Shown piece after piece: positions 22,552 through 33,733 of a DNA stretch of 64,000 nucleotides. A program made the position numbers and the translations under genes. This DNA comes from Paragorgia papillata (lineage: Eukaryota > Cnidaria > Anthozoa > Scleralcyonacea > Coralliidae). The notes beneath the pieces were generated by a model. That model saw nothing but the letters and a program-made list of their open reading frames with translations, was not told the origin of the DNA and searched no databases. Within the stretch, counting starts at the first letter, position 1. Each line of letters opens with the position of its first letter. The DNA lies in contig JAWNZC010000314.1 in NCBI GenBank assembly GCA_035771165.1, positions 496,001-560,000 of the forward strand, read 5' to 3'.

Positions 22552-23342
22552 CATATCGGACAGAAGGTGGTGAGTTTTAAAATCTCGATCGAGAAAAATT
22601 ATCTCAATCGAAAAGTACGGGCTTCCTATCGAGTCTTGACAGATGCACATTGAGTTTAACAATTATAGGTTGAGAAAATGTTTCCCTGTTGAGAACAGAA
22701 TATTTACTACTTGAGAATAAGTTATATCCTAATCGAGATTATAGAAATGCAAGTCCATAAAAACGAATATACTAAAATATTTTTGGTCGAGAATAAAAAA
22801 CAATCCCGGTCGAGTACTGAAAAAAACAACCCGTTCGAGAATTGAAAAAAAAATTCCCGGTCGAGAATTACCGCTGACTGAAAATAGCGCTAGCAATAAT
22901 TTTCGAATATTCAAACGAATATACTACATCAGAAATAAAATATTTTCGGTCGAGAATAAAAAAAGTCCCGGTCGAGATTTGTAAAAAAAAAAAAACCCGG
23001 TCGAGAATCGGAAAAAAAAATACGGTCGAAAATTATTGCTATTTTCAGTCAGCGGTAATTCTCGACCGGGAATTTTTTTTTCAATTCTCGACTGGGTTTT
23101 TTTTTTCAACACTCGACCGGGATTGTTTTTTATTCTCGACCGAAAATATTTTAGTATATTCGTTTTTATGGACTTGCATTTCTATAATTTCGATTAGGAT
23201 ATAACTTAAATATTCTGTTCTCAACAGGGAAAATTTTTCTCAACCTATAATTGGACTCGATAGGAAACCCGTACTATTCGATTGAGATATTTTTTCTCAA
23301 TCGAGATGTTAAAACTTCGACCACCTTTTGTCCGATATTGAT
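22552..23342. mobile_element. Foldback element, CGGTCGAGAATTG family, copy 3
   Basis: Same arms as copy 1, but the central tandem zone is about doubled (two rounds of CCCGGTCGAGAATTG units in each orientation, 22785-23150). Confidence 0.7.
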
Positions 23343-23519
23343 GGCTTCCCATAATACCACACCATATTTTTCATGAACGCGGTCTACTCTACAGCGACGG
23401 TCCACAAACTATGGGTCGCGGAAAAAATCGGGTGGACTTTCTCCCACTGATGGTCTGGTACTTCATTTACCCCTCATCGAAATGTATCATGATATGTATA
23501 ATATAAAAACAAACTGCCA

Positions 23520-23725
23520 CTGCCAGCAGTGGCTGCGCTAGGGTGCAAGAAGTGGGGGAAGGGAGGGGGGACAATGGGGGCGCCGAAGGCGCGAGAAACC
23601 TCTAGGGGGGTCCGTGGGCATGCCCCCCGGAAAATTTTGAAATCTAGAGTCTCTGAAATGCCATTTCCTGCATTTTGGGGGAGATTTCACAGAATTTTGA
23701 AGCTTATAAAACGTCATATAGACAA
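23520..23725. repeat. MITE-like repeat with GTGGCTGCGC end (Polinton copy I)
   Basis: From GCAGTGGCTGCGC to GGGGGAGATTTCAC. The body (CTGAAATGCCATTTCCTGCA) is inverted relative to a partner at 24265-24330 (GCAGGAAATCACATTTCCGA). The same pair recurs in Polinton copies II (37500-37680 / 38225-38310) and III (54563-54725 / 54840-54930). It is non-coding. Confidence 0.5.
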
Positions 23726-24329
23726 CACTAAAAACTACACATTTCAGGTCTTTGTACGGTACGTAATTAGAAAAAAAAGAAATAAACCCGAGTGCGTTGC
23801 AGAAATTTGAAACGATCAGGCTTCGGGTTTCATTCAGACGTTGTAACCAGCGCCTGCGATACACTAATGATATATACCGCTTAATTCAAAAATTGATAAA
23901 ACGAAGGAAGACTATTCATGGAACAAGACCAACTCAGGTGTTTTTTTACTTGTCTTCATTCTTATATTCAAAAGTTTATTTAGGTAAGTTGCCTGCCCTT
24001 ATGCCAGGAGTTCCCATGAGCCAGATTTGATTGAGCCAAATGGGACGTGTCCCCTCCAATCCTCTCCGTGGCGCCCCTATTGATTGCCAGCCTTAAATAA
24101 ATAATGTACTCCTGTTAGGATTAGCTGTAATTACCTCTGCAGTAGGGCCAGTCTGCAGAGTATGATATTTTTCAAGTTTTCAACGAGAATTTGGGTGTGC
24201 AAGGGATATAAATGCCAGGTCTTTTTAGGTGTTTCTATTGGATTAAGTTCGTGGGATTTCGCTCAAAAGTGCTCCCAGAATGCAGGAAATCACATTTCCG
24301 ACACCCTAAATTTCAAAAATTTCCCCAGA
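23726..24329 (+). pseudogene. Polinton unit I, left unrecognised part
   Basis: Sequence shared with 37690-38220, and partly deleted in unit III. Fragments of reading frame (for example 23797-24030 on +) are near-identical between units I and II but show no family I recognise. It lies directly upstream of the capsid remnant, so it may be a decayed Polinton gene or capsid N-terminal coding sequence. Confidence 0.35.
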
Positions 24330-25241
24330 ATGGACGCGCATTACGTACACCGGAGTTGGTCGCCCAGAAAATCTAGAACTTGAATTTGAAACTATTGACA
24401 ACATGAATATCGCTGATGATATTTCATCACTATATGCCTCTAGCTGGTCGATCACTCAGTTACGAACATCTCACTTCAATGAAGACAGTATCGTGGGATA
24501 AAGACAGCACTTTAATCAATGAAAATATTAATTTACCTCGAAAAAGTATGAAAGCAGTTGTTCTACTTTTTACTAACCAAGCAAGGACAGACAGTGAACA
24601 ATATATGTACCCTAATATTGAGTCAGTAAAATTAACAATTGAAGGTGTCCCTAACTCGTGTATAGTCAAGACATCGCAGAATCACGTTTCTATGCGAAAA
24701 GATTGTTTGGTAAAGACGATGGTCAGTGGCGGATCCAGGGGGGTTATGGGGGTTGCAACCCCCCATGGCCTATTATACATGGTATATTATATTATATATA
24801 ATATATAAATTGTGTTTAGTGTATAATATAGCGTATAAAAATCACTATTTCTGATCCTAATATTGTCCCCAAAATGCATGGAAATAGCATTTCAGGGTAA
24901 CAGAAATCAAAACATTTCCGGGGCTGCATACCCCCGGACACCCCTAGAGGTGTCAACCACCTCTTTAAAAAAATCCTGGATCCGCCCCTGATGGTCATGA
25001 TCAATTTATGACTATTTAGAAGTGCTATAAGGATAATTTCGCATTGGTTATTGACCTACAGACTCATCAAGGAAGTGTTGCAACTCATGGTAAGAAAATC
25101 GTTAACGCACAATCTGGAATCCTACTGGAAATCAAGCCATGAAAAAAGCTACAACAGCCAATGTGTATGCTATAATATTTTTGTTGTGAGTGACGGTCTA
25201 GTTAACTTCATCAAGAAAGATTTACAAAGCATTCAATATTA
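24330..25241 (+). pseudogene. Polinton major capsid protein remnant, copy I
   Basis: Broken frames cover the C-terminal half of a double jelly-roll capsid protein: RPENLELEFETID near 24358, NENINLPRKSMKAVVLLFTN near 24512, SVKLTIEGVPNS near 24625, and VSDGLVNFIKKDLQSIQY at the end (25188-25241). A MITE (24725-24990) lies in the middle, and stops and frameshifts occur on either side. In Polintons this protein forms the icosahedral capsid shell. The packaging ATPase remnant begins 13 bases downstream. It cannot encode a full protein. Confidence 0.7.
24725..24990. mobile_element. 266-bp MITE in the capsid remnant, ATGGTC target duplication
   Basis: Ends AGTGGCGGATCCAGG and CCTGGATCCGCCCCTG are inverted copies. 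ATGGTC lies on both sides (24719-24724 and 24991-24996). Units II and III have the empty site (GATGGTCATGATCAATT). Confidence 0.85.
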
Positions 25242-25254
25242 GGTATAATATAAA

Positions 25255-25665
25255 ATGGATAAACCAGAATGCACTTTAATTATAGGACCAAGCGGTTGCG
25301 GTAAAACATACACTCTATTACATGAGAGTTGAAAAAGATTACCATAGCAAATTTGATTACATACTAATTATATCCCAACAATCATATGGATTAACAGCAC
25401 ATGCAGAGACTGGAAATACCTATAAAATGATCCAGATAAGCTTAATATAATTTTAGAACATATTATTAAAATCTATTCCCGTTCAAAAACAGCTGTTGAT
25501 GACATGAGTAATTCTACAGAGCAACACAACAGCCATAATATCTTAACATATCTTGGATACAGCTGTAGATACCATAGTATAAGTCTGTTCATCTTGTCAC
25601 AAAAACTGAACTCTATTGCTACGTACCAGAATACGGAATAATGCAGAATTTAATACTACATGGTG
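25255..25665 (+). pseudogene. Polinton packaging ATPase remnant, copy I
   Basis: It starts MDKPECTLI and reaches a Walker A P-loop, GPSGCGKT, within the first 20 codons. It then hits a stop after 25 codons (LLHES). Downstream pieces in other frames (SQQSYGLTAHAETGN, SLFILSQKLNSIAT) continue the same protein, an FtsK/HerA-type genome-packaging ATPase in Polintons. It is heavily frameshifted and non-functional. Position right after the capsid gene fits Polinton gene order. Confidence 0.65.
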
Positions 25666-25719
25666 AATCACGGCGTTGGCGTTGGCGTAGGCTACACCCC
25701 TGGACCATATATTTTTGGA

Positions 25720-25905
25720 ACTGATTTATTTTCTTTGGATTAACTTTCTTATTGGGTTTGGAGTGGGAATAAATTCCCACCCCAATACAAATTATTATTT
25801 CTCTTTTGGATTAACTTTTTATTGGGTTGGAGTGGGAATAAATTCCCACCCCAATACAAATATATGAAAAAAAATTGGGGTGGGGGAAATAACGAAACGA
25901 ATCAG
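25720..25905. repeat. Duplicated TTGGAGTGGGAATAAATTCCC segment
   Basis: Two adjacent copies of a roughly 70-bp piece containing GGATTAACTTT...TTGGAGTGGGAATAAATTCC. The same pair is found at 39430-39560 and 56670-56800. Polinton unit I is truncated here: homology to the other units stops at about 25905 (ACGAATCA). Confidence 0.6.
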
Positions 25906-27241
25906 AGTATACTAGACGGTCCAGACTGAAGACTGTGAAGGCTTTCGTCTTCTAGTATGAAGACGTTATCGAGCTAGTTATAACGACACTTGGAAAAGGT
26001 TGATAAAAACACTCTATGGTAACTCGGCCTCACTTCTTTACGCCGAGTATCTCGTGTTCTTCAGCGTTTGCCCTTCGTTATAAAGCTGAGCCGCTGGCGA
26101 CTTCATAAAACAAAATTTTCATAAAATATTGTATTTACATAAATATTGAAAACAATATTAACGAAGTTTAAGCAAAAAGGATAATAAGTCGCCAAAATCC
26201 CTAGGCCTGCGATAAATACATATGGATCAGTGGTCGCTACCATTAGCAGAAGGACCTATAAATTTCATATAGTCCAGTTATAAACAGGTTAGTGGAACAG
26301 GTGGGCAATTTATCTGTACATGCGCCGCAAGAATGCGTGGATTTCGCGGCGTGGGTTCGTGAAACGCGCGCGACACATTTCTCTAAACAAAATACCTGGC
26401 CCATTTTTTACCGAATGAATTTATACCGACTCAGTAGTTCAATTGTCAACCAAAGATCAATAACATCACGGTCTGAAAGTAATGCAAACGTCTAGTTTTT
26501 GCGATATGTTTGCATTTCTGCTTTATTTGCCATTCTCAAACTCATTAATAATTCATAAGATGAAAACAAAGGAAATCAGTACCGAGAAGGTGAACTGGAA
26601 ACCAGGTCTTAATTAGCATAGAATTTTTCCAACTTTCAACCTGATTTTTTCATAAAATACCGCTGATTTGTTTGAGAAGCTAGATCAGACACTCGAAAGA
26701 GTGTTCATCCTCTATCCAGTCACCTCGGAATTGGTTAAAAACTCGACCACTTCTCGCGATCGATGACTGGCTATCGGATGAAACACTCTTCCTCGTGTTT
26801 GATCTATTACTTCGGATTTTGCCACAGTCAACGGCTGAATTAAAATGACGTTCCCCCAGAACTACACAATAACCTTGATGTGTGATCTTGCTGTTTTCGT
26901 TGAAAATAGAGTAATTCGATCAACTCGTATTTGCAAGGAAAGCTTTGAAATGAATATGTAAAGTACATTTTGGGAACACAAAAGTATGAGCTAAATATCT
27001 GAACTTATCTCGAGGTAAAAGAAAACGTTTAATCGATCCTGTGAACTCGAACAGAAAGGACTCGAAGATCATCTTCGTAAAATCACTAAAATGCCGTACT
27101 TCCGCTGCTCCAATTACGAACCTTTTCAGCTTCAACGAAAAACACCATGGAAGGCATATTAAAAACAAAGAAAAGCTTAGACAACTCGCTATTAAAATCG
27201 TATTTGGACTTTCGCATAAAGAAAATGTAAATAAAGAACAA
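25906..27241. other. Single-copy stretch between units; one hairpin
   Basis: This is unlike anything else in the window. It includes a hairpin at 26690-26806 with an ACACTCGAAAGAGTGTTCATC side and a GATGAAACACTCTTCCTCGT side, of the GATGAAACACTC kind seen downstream of the UBC-like genes. Short ORFs on both strands (26292-26495, 26920-27336) have no recognisable domain. Confidence 0.45.
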
Positions 27242-27478
27242 ATACGCCCGTGATTTTTTGGTCGGCGCAGACAAATTGCCCACCACCTGTTGGCACAGTG
27301 GTTGGTTGGCACAGTGGTTGGCACTGGATTGATCACTTCCGAAACGCGTTAACCGAAGAAGGCCTAGAAACTAGGCTACTGCAGCAGGTGCCCAAACTGC
27401 TCGCTAATAAGAGAAACACTCCTTGTTTATCTGGTACATTGTGTCAAGTAGTGTTGGAGAATTTCTTGTGCATTAAAA

Positions 27479-27745
27479 ATGGCTGGTTCACTCAGAGAGT
27501 GTATTCCAATAGTTGGTGAGGATGGTAAAAGTCGCGGGGTTTTTAACACAAGAACTGGGAAGATGGAAAACAGCTGCAATCAAGTGGCTGATGAAGCAGG
27601 TTCACTCAGAGAGTGTATTCCGATAGTTGGTGAGGATGGTAAACGTCGCGGGGTTTTGAACACAAGAACTGGGAGGATGGAAAATAACTCCAATCAAGAA
27701 ACTCTTGTATTCGACTCGACCCTACCACTGGCAAGTTGGGTATGA
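27479..27745 (+). pseudogene. Unknown small ORF with internal duplication (relative of 46753-46977)
   Basis: The protein contains two tandem copies of a roughly 40-residue piece (SLRECIPIVGEDG.. / GVFNTRTGKMEN). The relative at 46753 has one. The C-terminal part is frameshifted (DSTLPLASWV instead of DLTTGKLGM), and the rest of the gene is separated by the 27779-32547 insertion: the homologous tail GMAEDGFF lies near 32565-32590. No family is recognised. Upstream DNA (27322-27478) is shared with 46630-46752. Confidence 0.5.
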
Positions 27746-27944
27746 AGCCGAAAGGCCTAGGAAACATTGACAATCTTATGGGCGGCCGTTACCACCAAAA
27801 ATACTACGGTAGTGAAACAGAATAGCTTATTGCGAAACGACTCAATAAGAACACAAATGACTCGTCTTAAATTCAAATCACTTAACGTTTCGTAGTGGAT
27901 TGACTGATGCTAAGTAGAGATGACACAACAGCGCACAGCCAAAT

Positions 27945-28505
27945 GACTCAACTGGTTGTGAAATGACTTAAATAGTTTTGAAATGACTCAACTAGTTTTG
28001 AAATGACTTAACTAGTTCTGAAATGACTCAACTAGTTGTGAAATGACTCAATTAGTTGTGAAATGACTCAACTAGTTGTGAAATGACTCAACTAGTTGTG
28101 AAATGACTCAACTAGTTGTGAAATGACTCAATTAGTTGTGAAATGACTCAACTAGTTCTGAAATGACTCAACTAGTTTTGAAATGACTCAACTAGTTTTG
28201 AAATGACTCAACTAGTTGTGAAATGACTTAACTAGTTGTGAAATGACTTAACTAGTTTTGAAATGACTCAACTAGTTTTGATTTGACTCAATTAGTTGTG
28301 AAATGACTCAACTAGTTTTGAAATGACTCAACTAGTTTTGAAATGACTCGACTAGTTTTGAAATGACTCAACTAATTTTGAAATGACTCAACTAGTTTTG
28401 AAATGACTCAACTAATTTTGAAATGACTCGACTAGTTTTGAAATGACTTAACTGGTTGTGAAATGAGGCATCTAATTATGAAATGACCCGACTAATTGTA
28501 ACATG
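27945..28505. repeat. 20-bp satellite, left arm (about 27 units)
   Basis: Tandem units of AAATGACTCAACTAGTTGTG, with variation mainly at the G/T before the final TG. Each unit carries TGACTCA or a one-base variant, the bZIP AP-1/GCN4-type heptamer. Confidence 0.9.
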
Positions 28506-29224
28506 ACTCGATTGTTTGTGAAATCACTTGACCTGTTGCGAATCACGACAGCTTGCGCGGAAGTGATTGAACATAATTGTTATTGGTTTAATGATTAACG
28601 GTGGGACGTATGAAGCTGTCACGTCAATCAATCTGTCGTCAAACGACTCAACCAAAACTGAAACGACTCAACTAGTTGTGAAACGACTCAACTAGTTGTG
28701 AAACGAGTCAACTAAAAGTGAAACGGCTCGACTAAAAGTCAAACGACTTAAGAAAGCAGCAGGGGGTGTTCAAAGTCATCTGTAAACTGTCATGCAACTT
28801 CCGACCAGGAGGGATGTTGCACGCAGAAAATTTTCACAAAGCGAACTCATTGTCGAACATCGACACATCGTATTCTCTATTTCTGCGTCTCTATTTCTCT
28901 GTCTCTTCGACTCCGTTTTCTCCGTTAACTCTTTAGTTTATGTTTGCGTGTTTTTTACCAGCTGTCATTTGATACATTATATACACTCAAGATCTTAACT
29001 ATTTGAAATAGACCGTGCGCTGAGTATATATGACAATATAAAACATATTATGCGCTGCTCGCAGTTATATTGAAGAATTTGAAATTATTTTGTGCGTTGC
29101 GCCTTCAGCATAAACTATCTGTAGCATGAAGGTGAGAGATCTCTGAATGTCATCCACCATCATGCATTGCCAATATGAACTAAATGTCACGTTTTTATGA
29201 GAAGCGTCATCTAATATGCAAATT

Positions 29225-29900
29225 CATAATATCAATGCAAGAGATAGAATCTATTACTTTCACAAAGTAAGAAGCTTTCCTGTTAATTTTTTCCTTAATG
29301 TATAATACATTATTTTTGTAGCACGCTCATAACCCACCAAACTGTTGCCATCGCCCATAAATTTTTTGAATGCGGCGCGCTTGAAACACTTTCGCGGTTT
29401 TTTGTGTAAACTGGTGTAACACATTAGGGCCTTTTATACAGGGCAAAATACGCCGCGGCTTAAATAAGTCGCGAACAGCTCGTATAAACGAAATTAGCCG
29501 CGGCTTATTCAAGAATTGACCGTTTATAGGGTAGTGAAGGAGTTAAGTAAGCCACGACTTGAACAAGTCGCTAACAGCTCGTATAAACGGTCAATTCTTG
29601 AATAAGCCGCGGCTAATTTCGTTTATACGAGCTGTTCGCGACTTATTTAAGCCGCGGCGTATTTTGCCCTGTATAAAAGGCCCTAATGTGTTACACCAGT
29701 TTACACAAAAAACCGCGAAAGTGTTTCAAGCGCGCCGCATTCAAAAAATTTATGGGCGATGGCAACAGTTTGGTGGGTTATGAGCGTGCTACAAAAATAA
29801 TGTATTATACATTAGGAAAAAAATTAACAGGAAAGCTTCTTACTTTGTGAAAGTAATAGATTCTATCTCTTGCACTGATATTATGAATTTGCATATTAGA
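29225..29900. repeat. Central palindrome of the giant foldback
   Basis: 29225-29545 and 29575-29900 are near-perfect reverse complements, containing for example CGTATAAACGGTCAATTCTT and AAGCCGCGGC. The 30-40-bp spacer is a diverged repeat of the same words. Mirror ORFs (29327-29512 on -, 29559-29783 on +) encode the same peptide because of the palindrome; I do not treat them as genes. Confidence 0.85.
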
Positions 29901-29904
29901 CTTT

Positions 29905-30987
29905 TAATAAACTTTATTCAAACAACATAAATACCAGATTTGGTATATAAGATACATACATATAACATATAAACTAGAGTAGCTACGTGCTCAACTATAA
30001 ACTTTCAAAACTTCTTAAAACATTAAAACAGTATTTAGCTACCAAAGTCATAATTGTTTTGTCTTGCATAGCAATGACATACATGAAAAGGTCTTGATAG
30101 CTAAATTTAGAAAATGAGTTATTTATTTTACAGAGACTTTCCATAAAATTAACTCTATAAAGATCGGCGAACTTTGTGTTTCTGCATGACATTAAAAGGT
30201 GTTGTTCGTTCCCAATCTCATTTAGATCACAATGTTTGCATAATCTTTCACTGTATGAAACATTTCCGTATCGACCAGTTTCAACAGGTAGTTTATGAGC
30301 TGAAATTCTTAATTTTGTAACCGCTTGACGATGTTTGAAGTTGCGAATTGAAGAAAGATATTTTTCAAAGCCAAAATTTATTTTCAGTTTTTTAAAGACT
30401 CTTAATTTGCCATTATTTCCACCTTGTTGAATCTGCTCTTTCCAGTATTCAGTATAAAACTCATGTAATTTATTCCTCAAGTAATGGCAAAAATTTCCTT
30501 GTTCTTTGGGTGGTATTACAAAATTTTTAAAATTATTAACTTCTATATTACATAGTTGTAGTAAATATTTTGTAAATAATATTGGTTGTAAATTAGAGTC
30601 CATACAGACTCTCGCTGCTTCACCAGCGAGGGTATCTGTAAAAGTTGAGCTTTTGATGCGAAACCAATATTTTGTTATAAGTGTAGCTATTTGTATAATT
30701 AGGGGTGCCCTTCCTAGTTCACCATAGACAGCTAAATTTGTAGATTTTGAGTGAACACCCAAGATTCTTTTGCAGAATTTTAGATGTAGTCTTTCTATAT
30801 CATTTGTTAATTTAAAAATTTTAGTTTTAAACATCGCAAAAGAGTTTATTTTACCCAGTAAGTATGGACCCCAAATTTCGCAGCTATACAGCAAAACGGG
30901 AACTACCGTTGAAGAGAAAAGTTTTAAAAGCAATTTTATTGGTACATTCTCCACGTTTGAAAAACTTTTGAATAAAAAACGTGACAT
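29905..30987 (-). mobile_element. 5'-truncated LINE insertion in the right foldback arm
   Basis: Relative to the left arm (29195-29225), the right arm has this block in place of about 15 bases. It holds the reverse transcriptase tail described at 29995-30987 and then an AT-rich 3' untranslated end with AATAAA-like words (complement of TTTATT near 29912). Loss of a few target bases fits imprecise LINE integration or repair. Confidence 0.7.
29995..30987 (-). pseudogene. Non-LTR reverse transcriptase, C-terminal 330 residues
   Basis: An open frame of 330 codons. It begins after the catalytic palm (no YxDD motif), within the thumb: VVPVLLYSCEIWG at about residue 30, LHLKFCKRILGV near 89, YGELGRAPL near 107. 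It continues through a basic middle region to a C-terminal zinc-knuckle-like CKHCDLNEIGNEQHLLMSC (about residues 254-272). This is the usual tail of invertebrate LINE proteins; I cannot assign a clade. The endonuclease and palm domains are missing, so it is a dead 5'-truncated copy. The first Met need not be a real start. Confidence 0.8.
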
Positions 30988-31624
30988 TTAGTTCATATTG
31001 GCATGATGGTGGATGACATTCAGAGATCTCTCACCTTCATGCTACAGATAATTTATGCTGAAGGCGCAACACACAAAATAATTTCAAATTCTTCAATATA
31101 ACTGCGAGCAGCGCATAATATGTTTTATATTGTCATATATACTCAGCGCACGGTCTATTTCAAATAGTTAAGATCTTGAGTGTATATAATGTATCAAATG
31201 ACAGCTGGTAAAAAACACGCAAACATAAACTAAAGAGTTAACGGAGAAAACGGAGTCGAAGAGACAGAGAAATAGAGACGCAGAAATAGAGAATACGATG
31301 TGTCGATGTTCGACAATGTGTTCGCTTTGTGAAAATTTTCTGCGTGCAACATCCCTCGTGGTCGGAAGTTGCATGACAGTTTACAGATGACTTTGAACAC
31401 CCCCTGCTGCTTTCTTAAGTCGCTTGACTTTTAGTCGAGCCGTTTCACTTTTAGTTGACTCGTTTCACAACTAGTTGAGTCGTTTCAGTTTTGGTTGAGT
31501 CGTTTGACGACAGATTGATTGACGTGACAGCTCCATACGTCCCACCGTTAATCATTGAACCAATAACAATTATGTTCAATCACTTCCGCGCAAGCTGTCG
31601 TGATTCGCAACAGGTCAAGTGATT

Positions 31625-32366
31625 TCACAAACAATCGAGTCATGTTACAATTAGTCGGGTCATTTCATAATTAGATGCCTCATTTCACAACCAGTTAAGT
31701 CATTTCAAAACTAGTCGAGTCATTTCACAACCAGTTAAGTCATTTCAAAACTAGTCGAGTCATTTCAAAATTAGTTGAGTCATTTCAAAACTAGTTGAGT
31801 CATTTCAAAATTAGTTGAGTCATTTCAAAACTAGTCGAGTCATTTCAAAACTAGTTGAGTCATTTCAAAACTAGTTGAGTCATTTCACAACTAATTGAGT
31901 CAAATCAAAACTAGTTGAGTCATTTCAAAACTAGTTAAGTCATTTCACAACTAGTTAAGTCATTTCACAACTAGTTGAGTCATTTCACAAGCAGTTAAGT
32001 CATTTCACAACTAGTTGAGTCATTTCACAACTAGTTGAGTCATTTCACAACTAATTGAGTCATTTCACAACTAGTTGAGTCATTTCACAACTAATTGAGT
32101 CATTTCACAACTAGTTAAGTCATTTCACAACTAGTTGAGTCATTTCAAAACTAGTTGAGTCATTTCAAAACTAGTTGAGTCATTTCACAACTAGTTGAGT
32201 CATTTCACAACTAGTTGAGTCATTTCACAACTAGTCGAGTCATTTCACAACTAGTTGAGTCATTTCAGAACTAGTTGAGTCATTTCAGAACTAGTTAAGT
32301 CATTTCAAAACTAGTTGAGTCATTTCAAAACTATTTAAGTCATTTCACAACCAGTTGAGTCATTTG
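31625..32366. repeat. 20-bp satellite, right arm (about 36 units)
   Basis: Reverse complement of the left array: tandem CAACTAGTTGAGTCATTTCA units. It is longer than the left array by about nine units, so array length has changed independently of the palindrome. Confidence 0.9.
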
Positions 32367-32624
32367 GCTGTGCGCTGTTGTGTCATCTCTAATTGTGTTG
32401 AATCATTTCTGTTTAGCATCAGTCAATCCACTACGAAACGTTAAGTGATTTGAATTTAAGACGAGTCATTTGTGTTCTTATTGAGTCGTTTCGCAATAAG
32501 CTATTCTGTTTCACTACCGTAGTATTTTTGGTGGTAACGGCCGCCCATACAATCTACTGTCTATTGGCATGGCCGAAGATGGTTTCTTTTAGGTATTTCT
32601 CTTTGAAATACAGTATAACATTTG

Positions 32625-33226
32625 AATAACTATGGTAAATCTATTTTTGATTGTATTAATGTTAGATATCTTGTTCTACAGAGGTGTTAATTCCTGGAAG
32701 TAAAAACGAAAGTGCGATGGCTTCTCGGAAATTATTTTCTTGGAAAAATGTATATGACGCAGCTATATAAAATAAATTAACAATGATATTTACTAGTTAA
32801 ACGTATGAAGTTGTCCTTCAGCAGCATATCGATGAAATTTAATAAAATGAGGTTAAATAAAGCCTAGTCACTACTGTTTGTCAAGAATATTTATTGTTTG
32901 AGCTTTCGTCGTACTATACGACATCATCAGAAACTAACAATGTTTTAGTTTCTGATGATGTCGTATAGTACGACGAAAGCTCAAACAATAAATATTCTTG
33001 ACAAACAGTAGTGACTAGGCTTTATTTAACCTCATTTTATTAAATATTTACTAGTGTTTTCAACTTGAAGTTAATTGTTAAAGTTTCAGTTGTCTTTGCT
33101 GTGCAAGGTGTCGTCGGTATACAATTGTTAAACTCGGAAAACTCTGAGCTCCTACTAGCCGAAACTGGTTGTGCCTTCGAATCCCGTCTGGAGCTCAGAG
33201 TTTTCAGTTTAATTCTGAGTTTAACT
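32625..33226. repeat. Segment inverted relative to 47019-47377
   Basis: Sequence from TAACTATGG to CTGAGTTTA is the reverse complement of the corresponding piece in unit III, while the DNA on both sides is collinear. The unit III copy is flanked by TTAA on both sides; here the right flank is TTAA and the left ATAA. It contains an internal hairpin (GAGCTCAGAGTTTTC and complement) and is lengthened by a palindromic insertion (32839-33043). Confidence 0.7.
32839..33043. mobile_element. 205-bp near-perfect palindrome
   Basis: Two arms of about 97 bases (TAATAAAATGAGGTTAAATA... and complement), meeting at AACAATGTT near 32941. Absent from the homologous segment in unit III, so it is an insertion. 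Confidence 0.85.
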
Positions 33227-33733
33227 ATACTTACGACAGCTTGTACAGCAAAAACAACTGTTCCTACTATACTGACAGTGTATCACATTTTCATAATATG
33301 TAATTTGTAAACGATAATACTTTAGCTTCCAAAGAAGTTGTTGAATTCCCTGACAAATTTAATAGAGATTGTAACGCTATATAATATGTGCTGTGTGGAG
33401 TCTGTGTTATCACAGAAGTTACACTGATCCGTCATGCAGTGTTTATCTTGTTTCTTGATATGTTGTTAATGGCATATATCATCTGCCATACATATTATCA
33501 CTATAATAATAATTTGGGTCAGTATATATTTGCATAGTTTTAGTTGGAACACAATTTTGATAAGTTTAACAATGTTGCACCTATTATCGTTGCAGAATAA
33601 AGTTGTTGGGAACATTGTTTATAAGGTGCAAAATAACTTTGTTCCTATCAATTCTCCATTATATAATGTACAGCATAACATTGCTTATGTTTATTATTAA
33701 CAACACAACATTGATAATTAAAAGACACTGCAT
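33227..33733. repeat. Unit II stretch collinear with 47378-47867
   Basis: Shared non-coding sequence (CTATACTTACGACAGC through TGTGCTGTGTGGAGTC and CAACAATGTTGC). No gene or RNA recognised. Confidence 0.6.

Larger units (their letters stand above)
27779..32547. mobile_element. Giant foldback element, 4.77 kb, with satellite arms and TA flanks
   Basis: Both ends read TGGGCGGCCGTTACCACC inward and are flanked by TA (27777-27778 and 32548-32549). The arms are reverse complements nearly to the centre at about 29550. Order inward: unique TIR, 20-bp satellite, unique (28540-29225), GC-richer inner arm with CGCGGCTTATTCAAG words. The right arm is longer because a LINE tail (about 29905-30985) sits in it. 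The element splits a copy of the small unknown ORF (27479 / 32565), and unit III shows the unbroken site. No transposase gene is visible. Confidence 0.75.

Noticed and set aside
22414..22662. Recurrent minus-strand ORF beginning MLNSMCICQDSIGSPYF (also 35685, 53236)
   Set aside because: It lies in the foldback arm and is not kept open in all modules. Likely non-coding.
27945..28505. CRISPR-like array
   Set aside because: The 20-bp units are contiguous tandem repeats without spacers, and the context is eukaryotic.
29327..29783. Mirror ORFs on both strands encoding the same peptide with RDLFKPRRILP
   Set aside because: They are the two arms of one palindrome. There is no independent conservation and no family match.
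28792..31374. Pair of 68-codon ORFs (MQLPT.RDVARRKFSQ...)
   Set aside because: One lies in each arm of the giant foldback and they match only because the arms do. The hydrophobic middle looks like translated non-coding DNA.
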